A stretch of DNA of 64,000 bases from Alistipes sp. (GTDB taxonomy: Bacteria > Bacteroidota > Bacteroidia > Bacteroidales > Rikenellaceae): contig JAFVRC010000044.1 in assembly GCA_017504485.1 (NCBI GenBank), forward strand, positions 1 through 64,000. Direction: 5' to 3'. The notes beneath the pieces are model-generated. The model ran no database searches and had not been told where the DNA came from. It saw nothing but the letters and a program-made list of their open reading frames with translations. This document shows, piece by piece, positions 25,918 to 33,645 of the stretch. The translations under genes and the position numbers were made by a program. The stretch's first letter is position 1, and each line of letters begins with the position of its first letter.

Positions 25918-26589
25918 ATGAAGAAAGTGGTATTGGCAGCACTTATCGTGCTTATGGGTGTGTCTTCTGTTTTTGCGCAGACCCAAAAGGAGATTTCCAA
26001 AGAGCGTAAGATTATCTCTAAAATGACAAAAAGCGAATTGAATGCTAAAGCGAGCAAGGACGCAATGAAAGAGGCCAAACGCCTTAAGAAAGAGGGTTGG
26101 ACCGTTGCTCCAGGCCACTTGCCATTGGAAAAGCAGTTGGACCGTTCGTATTTAATGCAGATGGAGTACGATGAGCAACTATTCCCTAAATATATTGTAG
26201 GTGATGCTATGTCTATTGGTGAGAATTACGATGCCGCAAAGCATCAAGCATTGCAATTGGCTATATTGAATTTGGCTGCCAATATTCAGCAGGAAGTGAC
26301 CGCTTTGGTGCAAAATGAGGTTGATAATAAGCAACTCCAAGCAGAGGAAGCGGCTTCTGTTGTAGAGACCATATCTGCAAGCAAGAATCTTATTTCGCAA
26401 AGTATTGGTAGAACAATACCTGTGGTAGAGTGCTATAGAGACAAGGCGAATAAGAATAAGGAGGTTCGTGTGATTGTGTTCTATAACTCGAAAATGGCTA
26501 AAGAGAGTGTGAAAAAGGCCATACGCTCGGATCTTGAGAAGAAGAGTGGAGCTTTGGTGAAAAGCATAGACAAGATATTAGGCCTATAA
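25918..26589 (+). CDS. Exported protein of unknown function, possibly LPP20-like
   Basis: 223 residues with a Sec signal peptide (MKKVVLAALIVLMGVSSVFA) and no lipobox Cys. The mature part has a charged helical start and then a domain with repeating Ala/Leu helices (AAKHQALQLAILNLAANIQQ), a strand (TIPVVECYRD) and an ending VRVIVFYNSKMAKE. This resembles the LPP20/FlgP fold; the match is by eye and weak. First gene of the leader A operon, 18 nt before the next gene. Its codons are visibly more A/T-rich than the genes outside the island. Confidence 0.7.
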   Translation: MKKVVLAALIVLMGVSSVFAQTQKEISKERKIISKMTKSELNAKASKDAMKEAKRLKKEGWTVAPGHLPLEKQLDRSYLMQMEYDEQLFPKYIVGDAMSIGENYDAAKHQALQLAILNLAANIQQEVTALVQNEVDNKQLQAEEAASVVETISASKNLISQSIGRTIPVVECYRDKANKNKEVRVIVFYNSKMAKESVKKAIRSDLEKKSGALVKSIDKILGL

Positions 26590-26607
26590 TATTATTTATA
26601 GTTAGGT

Positions 26608-27486
26608 ATGAGACTTATTTGGCAGATAATATTGTTAGCATTGGTCTGTCCTAGCGTGTCCGCACAACGAGTGCGGACCGCTTCGGGAACATATACCTAT
26701 TATGTGCCTGGAAATGTCACCAAAGAGCGAGCTGAGATAATAGCATTTGACCGATTGAGGGTTCAAATTATTGCAGAGCATTTTGGAACAATAGTGGGTT
26801 CGTCAAACTTTACGCATATAGAAAATGAATCTGGACGGACGAATAGCCAATTTGTTTCGATAGGCGAAAGTGAGGTCAAAGGAGAGTGGATAGAAACCGT
26901 TGGCCGTCCTAAATATTCATATGCTGCAGATAGTGATGGAAATTTAATTGTGTCGGTGTCGGCAACAGGTAGGATAAGGGAACTTGTATCCACCCCGGTG
27001 GATTTTACTGCTTATTTATTGCGTAATGGAATAACAGAGCAATATGCGAGCGAGGATTTTAAGGAGAATGATAAGTTATATATGCAGTTCGCTTCTCCTA
27101 TTGCAGGGTATCTGGCTGTCTTTTTGTGTGATGGAGAGGGCAATGTTTATAGAATGTTGCCTTATTCGGGACAAAATGATGAGGCAATGCATATAGAAAA
27201 AGACAAATCGTATACCTTTTTTTCGCTAAACAATGCAGACTATGGCGTGTCGCCCGATTTGATAGATGAGTATATGTTGTCTTGTTCAAAGCGAGTGGAG
27301 TATAACCGTATCTATATTATATTCTCACCTAAAAATTTCACCAGACCGATTGACGGTCCTCATGATTCACCGGAGTCCTTGCGTGTTTTGTCGTATGAGG
27401 CATTCCAAAAATGGTTGGTGCGCAACAGGGTACACGACTCTTCTATGCGTGTAGCAGTTAAAAATATAACTATCAACAAATCTTAA
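26608..27486 (+). CDS. Exported DUF4384-like protein
   Basis: 292 residues with a Sec signal peptide (about 1-19, ending VSA). The N-terminal half (ERAEIIAFDRLRVQIIAEHF, then strands to VSVSATGRIREL) looks like the same helix-strand fold as the preceding protein. The C-terminal half matches the DUF4384 pattern (LYMQFASPIAGYLAVFLCDG, EGNVYRMLPYSG), a domain often found beside or fused to caspase or kinase-like domains. It lies between the LPP20-like gene and the caspase gene, with 18-nt and 3-nt gaps, so all three are surely one transcript. Confidence 0.72.
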   Translation: MRLIWQIILLALVCPSVSAQRVRTASGTYTYYVPGNVTKERAEIIAFDRLRVQIIAEHFGTIVGSSNFTHIENESGRTNSQFVSIGESEVKGEWIETVGRPKYSYAADSDGNLIVSVSATGRIRELVSTPVDFTAYLLRNGITEQYASEDFKENDKLYMQFASPIAGYLAVFLCDGEGNVYRMLPYSGQNDEAMHIEKDKSYTFFSLNNADYGVSPDLIDEYMLSCSKRVEYNRIYIIFSPKNFTRPIDGPHDSPESLRVLSYEAFQKWLVRNRVHDSSMRVAVKNITINKS

Positions 27487-27489
27487 TAA

Positions 27490-30400
27490 ATGAAAAAACT
27501 ATACTATTTTAAGCATCTGTTATTGTATGCTGCAATATTAACGATGTCGGTTTCTACTGCCCAAAATATTGAAGTAGAGCAGGCGTTGAAACAGAAGTAT
27601 CCCCTCGTGCAATACCATAACGAGTGTGGCGGTTGGTACTTTTTGGGTTACAACACCAATGGCGAACAGAAGTATGGCTTTGCGGATTCTGCCGGCAATG
27701 TGGTTGTTTCCGAGGCTACTCAGTATAAAATATATCCGGGATATATGGAGTGTTATCTGCTTGACTTGGCACAAAAAAGTATTCACGATCAATGGAAAGT
27801 CGATTGTAAAATATACGAGCAGAAATATATTGAATATCAAAGGATAGAGGCAAAATATAAGGCGGATGTCGCAGCCTTTAACGCAAAAGTTGAAGCTGCT
27901 GAAGCCGAAGCGACAAATAGGTGGAAGCGTGCGCAAAATGCAGCTATGGAGCGGGCCAGATATGAAGCTCAAAAGGCCCAGAGTCAGGCTTCCGGCTCAA
28001 TTTTAGGGGCAGTATTGTCGGGCGTTGCAGGTGTTGCCTCTGTAGCGGCGGCAGCTGCGAGTGTGAAGTATGAGCCATTTTTGAATCAAGTGTTAGCCGA
28101 GCGAGATTTGTTAGTAAAGCCATCAAAACCATACAATCCGAGGCCTAAAAAACCGGTAGAACCAGCTAATGGATATTATTGGAAGGCTTTCTCGTTGCGA
28201 CAGCCTTGCAAGTATGAGTATATCAACTTCGGACAAATAACCGAACCCGGAAGATTTGCAGATGTGCAGCACAACGGGAAGTGGGGTTTGGTCGATTCCT
28301 ACATGAGAGAGATTGTGCCATGCGTTAATACAGACAAAGTTCGTAGTATGCATTATCCAGATAACCTTGTTCTTGTGAAGCATCTGCAAAAGTATGGCGT
28401 GGTGGACAAAGATGGAAAGTCTGTGGTTCCTATTGTCTATAAAACGTTGGTTCGCATCGGCGAGAGATTTAAGGCAGAAACCGATAAGGGCTTTGGCTTG
28501 TTGGATGATAAAGGTAACGAGATAATCCCTTGTAGATACACTAGCATAGACTCTGCGTATGGTTATTGGTTGTGTAACGATAATGGCAAATGGGGAGTCT
28601 TTACAAGTGACTATAACGAATTATATCCATGCCAATTCCAGGCTGAGAGGCTTATGGCGGTTGGAGAGAAATTGGCATTGTACAATAAGAATAAAGGGCT
28701 TTGGGGCGTTATAGACTTTTATACAGGAGTAGAGTTATTGCCTAACAACTATTCAGAAGTAGAGTATGTCGATTTAGGGCAAGCCGGATCGTTCTATAAA
28801 GTTTGTAGAAATGGATTATATGGCTTGTATACAGATCGCGGAATTATGGTTATTCCGTGCGAATATTCGAAAGTACATTCTCGTACCATTGGTGCAAAGC
28901 CAATGATTGAAGTTGCGTATGCCGGTACGGTTGGCCTGTACGAAACAACCGGAATCACGGTCATACCAGTCAAAAAATATCGTTCCTACAAGTTAGAGAA
29001 TAATTACTATAAGGTGCAGAGCAGAGATGGTAATTATGGTGTTTGTGATTTGTATGGCAACGAATTAATTCCTTGTAAATATAGATCCTTGGATTATAGT
29101 GGTCGTATAGATGGCTTTATTGCATCGAACAGTAGCGGAAAGGGTATTGTTAGTATGACAGGACGCGAGCTGTTCCCATTTGTTGATGTGTCTTCTATCG
29201 AACTCTCGTCGGTGAATAGAGAGGCACTTATCGTATCTAATGGTACATACAAAGGCTATGGCGCAATAGATTATGCGGGTCGAATGATTGTGCCTATGAA
29301 GAATAAATCGGATAAGGTTGGCAAAAAGGTGAGTGCCGCGATGAAAAAAGATACCTCCATATTATCTAGCTATAATAAAAAGAGAACGTTCATACAAAAC
29401 GATTTGTCTAGTAGAAATAATCTCGCTGTGAGAGCACAGGCGGAGCGAGGTAAGTTCAGTTTCTTTGCCCAAAATTATGTTGGACGAATCGTGAACGAGT
29501 GGCAAAAGAAAGGCGAGTTTGAGAAAGTTGATGATTGGAGAAAGCGTGTAAACAACAATACTCTTAATCAACGTGTGTTTGCCTTGACCAAGGAGGCCCA
29601 GAACATATATATTGGAGAGTACGAGAAGGGTTTGCCGATGGACTCTCCTCGTATAGTGGGTTCTTATGATCCGGATCACGAAACATATCGAATACATACA
29701 AAGTATTCGGATCAAGACATATTGGTACATGTGCCATCTCAAGATGCTTTGGAGTTCAAAACGTCCTTTAGCACAATGAGAAAAGTGCCAAAGTTCTTTG
29801 TTGAGAATGACCAAGTAGGCTTGGCAGAATATCAGTTTGAGTTGCCAAACGGTGCCAAATATAAATATAGCAATGAGGCCTCCCTAATCTATTCTATTGC
29901 AAATGTAAAATATAATCTTGATGCTATAGAGATAGATAAAAATGCTGCCAATGGCGGTCGTCGCCGTGGCAAGCAAGTTATATCAACAAGCAATTTCACG
30001 ATAGGTCGTTCTGATATTGATATAGATATTCCTACGGGTGATAGTAAAAGACCTAACACATTTGCTGTGATTATTGCTAACGAGAATTATGACAACGAGA
30101 AGGCTGTGCAATATGCATATAATGATGGTCAAGCCCTGAGGGATTATTGTCAGAGGACTCTAGGTATTCCGGAAGAAAATATTCATTTTAGACCGGATGC
30201 TACATATAATAATATGAAATTTGAGATTAACTGGCTGAAAACGGTAACAAAGACTCATCCAAACTCTCAGGTTATATTTTATTATGCAGGACATGGAATG
30301 CCTGATGATGCAACCCGTGAGTCATTTTTGTTGCCAATTGACGGATATAGCACTGTCTCTTCAACAGGTCTGAAATTGTCCGAGTTGTATGCTTCTCTTG

Positions 30401-30783
30401 GCTCGCTGAGCTCTGATAATGTTTTGGTTATGCTAGATGCCTGCTTTACGGGAGCGGATCGTAGCGATCAGGTAATGGCGAATGTACGCGGAGTGAAGAT
30501 TGCTCCGAGAGTGGACCGCCCAAGAGGAAATGTTATTGTATTTACTGCAACGTCGAATCAGCAAACGGCACATCCGTATGTGGAGCAATCTCACGGCCTG
30601 TTTACATACTATTTGTTGAAGTATTTGCAAGAGCATCCAACAAACATTACATTGGGTGAGTGGTTTAATTATGTTCGAACCAAGGTCGCTCAAAAAGCAA
30701 GTGTAGTCAATAGTAAGGAACAAACTCCTACTGCAATATCTTCTTCTGCGATAACCAATAGTTGGAAATCGTTGAAGTTGTAA
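27490..30783 (+). CDS. Secreted WG-repeat protein with C-terminal caspase (C14) protease domain
   Basis: 1097 residues. A signal peptide (about 1-24) is followed by a first WG-like repeat, a charged coiled coil (about 105-160) and a Gly/Ala zipper-like hydrophobic segment (near 168-195). About ten WG repeats come next (KWGLVDSYMREIVPC, YGVVDKDGKSVVPI, FGLLDDKGNEIIPC and so on, about 255-610), then a linker and a caspase domain from about 855. The catalytic dyad is intact: His935 in YYAGHG and Cys985 in LDACFTG. WG repeats form beta-propeller-like binding platforms; metacaspase-type enzymes usually cut after Arg or Lys. The protein should act outside the cytoplasm. Its targets are unknown. A terminator follows. 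Confidence 0.88.
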   Translation: MKKLYYFKHLLLYAAILTMSVSTAQNIEVEQALKQKYPLVQYHNECGGWYFLGYNTNGEQKYGFADSAGNVVVSEATQYKIYPGYMECYLLDLAQKSIHDQWKVDCKIYEQKYIEYQRIEAKYKADVAAFNAKVEAAEAEATNRWKRAQNAAMERARYEAQKAQSQASGSILGAVLSGVAGVASVAAAAASVKYEPFLNQVLAERDLLVKPSKPYNPRPKKPVEPANGYYWKAFSLRQPCKYEYINFGQITEPGRFADVQHNGKWGLVDSYMREIVPCVNTDKVRSMHYPDNLVLVKHLQKYGVVDKDGKSVVPIVYKTLVRIGERFKAETDKGFGLLDDKGNEIIPCRYTSIDSAYGYWLCNDNGKWGVFTSDYNELYPCQFQAERLMAVGEKLALYNKNKGLWGVIDFYTGVELLPNNYSEVEYVDLGQAGSFYKVCRNGLYGLYTDRGIMVIPCEYSKVHSRTIGAKPMIEVAYAGTVGLYETTGITVIPVKKYRSYKLENNYYKVQSRDGNYGVCDLYGNELIPCKYRSLDYSGRIDGFIASNSSGKGIVSMTGRELFPFVDVSSIELSSVNREALIVSNGTYKGYGAIDYAGRMIVPMKNKSDKVGKKVSAAMKKDTSILSSYNKKRTFIQNDLSSRNNLAVRAQAERGKFSFFAQNYVGRIVNEWQKKGEFEKVDDWRKRVNNNTLNQRVFALTKEAQNIYIGEYEKGLPMDSPRIVGSYDPDHETYRIHTKYSDQDILVHVPSQDALEFKTSFSTMRKVPKFFVENDQVGLAEYQFELPNGAKYKYSNEASLIYSIANVKYNLDAIEIDKNAANGGRRRGKQVISTSNFTIGRSDIDIDIPTGDSKRPNTFAVIIANENYDNEKAVQYAYNDGQALRDYCQRTLGIPEENIHFRPDATYNNMKFEINWLKTVTKTHPNSQVIFYYAGHGMPDDATRESFLLPIDGYSTVSSTGLKLSELYASLGSLSSDNVLVMLDACFTGADRSDQVMANVRGVKIAPRVDRPRGNVIVFTATSNQQTAHPYVEQSHGLFTYYLLKYLQEHPTNITLGEWFNYVRTKVAQKASVVNSKEQTPTAISSSAITNSWKSLKL

Positions 30784-30815
30784 TATTAGCCTGCAGTTAG
30801 TTATAATACAATCGA

Positions 30816-30857
30816 GGGCCTGTCTAACAAGGAAAAAGTTAGGCAGGCTTTTTTTTG
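30816..30857 (+). terminator. Terminator of the caspase operon
   Basis: GCCTGTCTAAC (30818-30828) pairs with GTTAGGCAGGC (30838-30848), followed by eight or more T. The stem core matches the rplS and rnf terminators. Confidence 0.9.
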
Positions 30858-31040
30858 AGGTGGTCGTATAGATGGCAAAGAATAGCAATCGTTCTCGATG
30901 GTTGCTGAATGGCATTGAATAATATTGAATAACAAAATGCCAAAGTTTAATGGAGCGCAGCGACAAGTCCCCCTTTGCCAAAGAGGGATTTAGAGGGAAT
31001 GTAAATATTTGTGGCACCGCCACTATATTAAGGGGTAAAA

Positions 31041-31070
31041 GAAAAGCCCTCCACGAATGGAAGGCTTTAC
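31041..31070 (-). terminator. Terminator of the LRR lipoprotein gene
   Basis: On the minus strand AAAGCCTTCC and GGAGGGCTTTT form a stem (31043-31067) followed by CTTTTA. Confidence 0.75.
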
Positions 31071-31096
31071 ATATACGATAAGTCTCGGTAACCCGA

Positions 31097-31123
31097 TTAC
31101 TTTTTCATATACCCCTTAATATA
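31097..31123 (-). repeat. Diverged copy of the CoA-transferase 3' end (27 bp)
   Basis: Read on the minus strand this encodes YIKGYMKK and a stop. The CoA-transferase at 33664-33690 ends YIKSYMKK and stop. 22 of 27 positions match by hand alignment, and all differences except Ser/Gly are synonymous. The two copies are in the same orientation and bracket the LRR and four-helix genes. Upstream of this copy the frame closes at once, so only the tail is present. Confidence 0.6.
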
Positions 31124-31165
31124 TTGTACTCAAATGCATAACATTTCTGCTGATTAGTTTATTAC

Positions 31166-32539
31166 CTATTTAGCAGCAGTTGGAGTGTACTGTGCACGAT
31201 AGTATTGAGTTTTACCGTAGATCGTAGTGAATCCAAGAAATATATCATAAGTAGTACCTGGAGTAAGACCAGTGAAAACGGCAAGAGTATAGCCATATTC
31301 GATTATATCTGGAAGGTACTGGTCTGACATATCCTTAGTGCCTGATAGTGCAAGAGCCTCTTCAGGAGTTATCTCGGCAGGCATATTAGTGCTAATGTAT
31401 AACTTGATAGACTTAAGCTCATTGCCATTTGCCTCTATATAGATACACATTGTAGAGTCAGATGGGTAATCCTTCTCATAATCAGGATTGCCAGTAATAC
31501 CAACAGGTGAGTCAATAATTACATTGATTTCTACATCATTATCAATAATCCCATTATCAAAGTCGTAGCCGACGATGTCACTTGCGTATCTACTCCATCC
31601 TGTTGCTGATTTATATATCTTAGCGGATTCGGCTGGCACATAAATTTTTGTGTACTCAGAGCAGGTATCAAAGGCGTTCCATTTACCAAGATAATTTACA
31701 GGTGCAGTTGGCGGAGTTGTGGGCTTGCAATAAACCTCATTCAAACTACGGCATTCTAAGAAAGCATACTCTCCAATCGAAGTAACGCTATCAGGGATTG
31801 TAATACTTGTCAGCGATGTGCAATATTCGAATGCTCCAGCTCCAATCGAAGTAACGCTATTACCGATTGTAATACTTGACAATTTACTGCAAGAAAAGAA
31901 CGCATTATATCCAATCTCTGTTACGCTATTAGGAATTGTAACACTTGACAATTTACTGCAATATTCGAATGCTCCATCTCCAATCGAAGTAACGTTATTG
32001 CCGATTGTAGCACTTGCGAGCGAGGTGCATTCATTAAACGCTGAACGATCGATTGAAGTAGTACTATCAGGAATAGCAATTTTTTTAAGATTTGTACAGC
32101 CCGAAAATGCATTTATGCCGATGGAGTTGATTTGCTCTGGCAGAGTGATTTGTACAAGATTAACACAACCTTCAAAAGCGCTCTCAGCAATCTTTTTGAG
32201 AGAAGTAAAGTACTTCAATTCAGTGAATGCTATAATCGCAGAACCTTTGAATGCTGTACCGAGGTCGGTAACTGCAGCTGCCTCCTCGTAGGAAAACTCA
32301 CCATCTTCATTCTCGTCCCAAAGCAGAGTGCAGAGTAATTTGGTGTTTTCGTCTTGGAACTTGATGGACTGAGTTTTGTCGTCAGGCTTCTCGGGTTCAT
32401 CGGGTTTATCTGTATTGCCACCACCCGGTTGTTCGGTCTGGTCGCTATTGCCATTCTCGTTTTCCGTGCCGTCATCGACAGGTCCGCAGGCAGTCATCAT
32501 CATTCCTGCCACTGCGAATAAAAGAAATAAGTTCTTCAT
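31166..32539 (-). CDS. BspA-like leucine-rich-repeat surface lipoprotein
   Basis: 457 residues. A lipoprotein signal (lipobox MMTAC) and a Glu/Asp/Pro-rich spacer come first. An acidic calcium-loop-like stretch follows (DENEDGEFSYEEAAA, residues about 75-90). About seven LRR_5 repeats of 23 residues come next (pattern SITIGNSVTSIGAGAFEYCT). A C-terminal domain (about 300-457) looks immunoglobulin- or fibronectin-like. BspA-type proteins act in binding to host or other surfaces. Transcribed from the promoter and long leader B, homologous to the leader of the caspase operon, so the two are probably co-regulated. Confidence 0.85.
   Translation of the reverse strand: MKNLFLLFAVAGMMMTACGPVDDGTENENGNSDQTEQPGGGNTDKPDEPEKPDDKTQSIKFQDENTKLLCTLLWDENEDGEFSYEEAAAVTDLGTAFKGSAIIAFTELKYFTSLKKIAESAFEGCVNLVQITLPEQINSIGINAFSGCTNLKKIAIPDSTTSIDRSAFNECTSLASATIGNNVTSIGDGAFEYCSKLSSVTIPNSVTEIGYNAFFSCSKLSSITIGNSVTSIGAGAFEYCTSLTSITIPDSVTSIGEYAFLECRSLNEVYCKPTTPPTAPVNYLGKWNAFDTCSEYTKIYVPAESAKIYKSATGWSRYASDIVGYDFDNGIIDNDVEINVIIDSPVGITGNPDYEKDYPSDSTMCIYIEANGNELKSIKLYISTNMPAEITPEEALALSGTKDMSDQYLPDIIEYGYTLAVFTGLTPGTTYDIFLGFTTIYGKTQYYRAQYTPTAAK
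31770..32110 (-). repeat. 69-bp tandem repeats encoding the LRR units
   Basis: Near-identical 69-bp units, for example the recurring TCCAATCGAAGTAACG on the plus strand, encode successive 23-residue leucine-rich repeats. Such direct repeats can expand or contract by recombination. Confidence 0.7.
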
Positions 32540-32830
32540 AATAATAAAAATCTGTGTACCGTAGCATCTCCTATGCGGTGATTATAAAATAAAGAAAGTG
32601 TGGAGATGTTCGTTTATCTAAAAGAAGGTTGTGGAAAGACCTATGCACAAATAAACAATACTCCACACCTGTACAGTATGTGGAGTAGGCACAGAACGTG
32701 CCGACGAAGCATACCAATACAAGTGACATAAGCATTCGTTATCCTTGTGCATTGAAAACTTCCACATTTTCTTTTAAGGATTAGCGAAACACTTTCACTA
32801 ATAATATGTCTGCAATCCACGGATTGCACT
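32540..32830 (-). ncRNA. Leader RNA B, homologous to leader A
   Basis: Read on the minus strand, this leader of the LRR gene repeats the plan of leader A: hairpin GCAATCC/GGATTGC (32812-32827); GCAGACATAT (32804-32813); stem P1, GAAAGTGT (complement of 32789-32796) with ACACTTTC (complement of 32593-32601); and stem P2, TGTGGAA (complement of 32760-32766) with TTCCACA (complement of 32630-32636). A long identical block ACCTTCTTT and a last hairpin near 32557-32580 follow. The first hairpin differs in sequence from that of leader A but not in pairing, as expected for conserved RNA structure. The P2 loop is 123 nt here against 127 nt in A. Confidence 0.6.
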
Positions 32831-32831
32831 A

Positions 32832-32863
32832 CAAATTTAGAAATTTATTTTTGATTGAGCAAG
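32832..32863 (-). promoter_or_regulatory. Promoter of leader B and the LRR gene
   Basis: On the minus strand CTTG (32860-32863), a 20-nt spacer and TAAATTTG (32832-32839), the same layout as the leader A promoter. Confidence 0.6.
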
Positions 32864-32888
32864 AGGGAGGCGAAATTAAAGGTGATTA

Positions 32889-32949
32889 AGGAATTTAGGG
32901 AGTTTAGAGAAAATTCACTAAATTCACTAATTTCCCTAAACTCTCTAAT
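32889..32949. repeat. Palindromic TTTAGGGAG repeat, left of the four-helix gene
   Basis: GGAATTTAGGGAGTTTAGAG faces TTTCCCTAAACTCTCTAATC across an AT-rich centre. The same motif family recurs to the right of the gene (33537-33607), so the gene sits in a repeat cassette. Confidence 0.65.
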
Positions 32950-32957
32950 CTTTTTAT

Positions 32958-32965
32958 TACCTTTG
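32958..32965 (+). promoter_or_regulatory. -7 element of the four-helix-bundle gene
   Basis: TACCTTTG lies 16 nt before the start codon. The -33 region falls in the palindromic repeat and has no TTTG. Confidence 0.5.
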
Positions 32966-32981
32966 TAAAAAAAGATGACCT

Positions 32982-33524
32982 ATGAATGATGCAATTCTAA
33001 TAAAGTCGCAAGGAGACCATCGAAATCTAATATGTTATTGTAAGGCGGAACTAATATACGATATAACCTGTCATTTTGCGAATTTGGCATTTGAACGAGG
33101 TAATCGTACAATAGACCAGATGATTCAAGCAGCACGCTCTGGCAAGCAAAATATTGTTGAGGGTAATGCGGATGCTGAAACCTCAATCGAGATGGGCATC
33201 AAACTTATCAATGTTGCTAAGGCGAGTTTAAAAGAGTTGCTAACGGATTATGAGGACTATCTGCGTGTGAATGGTTATGAACTGTGGCGGGAAGACTCCG
33301 ATAAGTTTATTGCGATGCGAAAACTTGGCATAGAAGGTAGCAACCAATCCATCTTAGATATTGCAAAATCTCGTCCTCTCGATACGGTAGCAAATATGGC
33401 AATCATTCTACTCAAACAGGAGGACTATCTGCTACACAAATTGCTTACATCGCTCTCTGAGCGATTTCTCGATGAGGGTGGTTTTAAAGAGAAAATGCAC
33501 CGTATGCGTGTAGAAAGAAGGTGA
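32982..33524 (+). CDS. Four-helix-bundle protein related to the 23S rRNA intervening-sequence (S23) family
   Basis: 180 residues, all helical. The conserved stretch DMTIQAARSGKQNIVEGN of the family appears here as DQMIQAARSGKQNIVEGN (residues about 46-63). It is preceded by an IYDITCHFANLAFERGNRT helix and followed by KLINVAKASLKELLTDYEDY. Related proteins are encoded in 23S rRNA intervening sequences and beside retroelements (Avd) and may bind nucleic acid. The biochemical role is unknown. It is a single gene flanked on both sides by palindromic TTTAGGGAG repeats, which suggests a mobile or repeat-linked unit. A shared bidirectional terminator follows. Confidence 0.75.
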   Translation: MNDAILIKSQGDHRNLICYCKAELIYDITCHFANLAFERGNRTIDQMIQAARSGKQNIVEGNADAETSIEMGIKLINVAKASLKELLTDYEDYLRVNGYELWREDSDKFIAMRKLGIEGSNQSILDIAKSRPLDTVANMAIILLKQEDYLLHKLLTSLSERFLDEGGFKEKMHRMRVERR

Positions 33525-33536
33525 AAATAGAGAGCA

Positions 33537-33607
33537 TAGGGAGTTTAGGGAAATTAAGGAGTTTAAGGAGTTTTGCGAGATTCCCTAAACTCATTAAATT
33601 CCCTAAA
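33537..33607. repeat. Palindromic TTTAGGGAG repeat, right of the four-helix gene
   Basis: AGGGAGTTTAGGGAAATTA and further TTTAAGGAG units face TTCCCTAAACTCATTAAATT and a last CCCTAAA. It matches the repeat at 32889-32949. Confidence 0.65.
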
Positions 33608-33613
33608 ATGTCA

Positions 33614-33645
33614 ATGAAAAAGGCTTCCTTTGGGAAGCCTTTGTG
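33614..33645 (-). terminator. Bidirectional terminator between the four-helix and CoA-transferase genes
   Basis: AAAGGCTTCC (33618-33627) pairs with GGAAGCCTTT (33633-33642). On the minus strand the stem ends in TTTTTCATT, serving the CoA-transferase. On the plus strand it can also stop the four-helix transcript. Confidence 0.8.

Larger units (their letters stand above)
30858..31165. other. Gene-free stretch with relic sequence and inverted repeats
   Basis: No gene is supported here. It contains GGCATT/AATGCC half-sites (about 30915-30945), a CCCCCTTTGCCAAAGAGGG palindrome (30971-30990), and a 14-bp perfect inverted repeat. The repeat is TATATTAAGGGGTA at 31024-31037 with its complement at 31110-31123. 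Both arms resemble the last codons of the CoA-transferase gene at 33664. The region also holds the LRR gene terminator. Confidence 0.5.

Noticed and set aside
30971..30990. CCCCCTTTGCCAAAGAGGG palindrome as a possible IS end or REP element
   Set aside because: Only one copy is seen in the window and no transposase or partner repeat is nearby, so it was described only as part of the gene-free stretch.
31770..32110. Possible CRISPR-like array (regular 69-bp repeats)
   Set aside because: The repeats are in frame within a leucine-rich-repeat gene, have no distinct spacers, and no cas genes are present.
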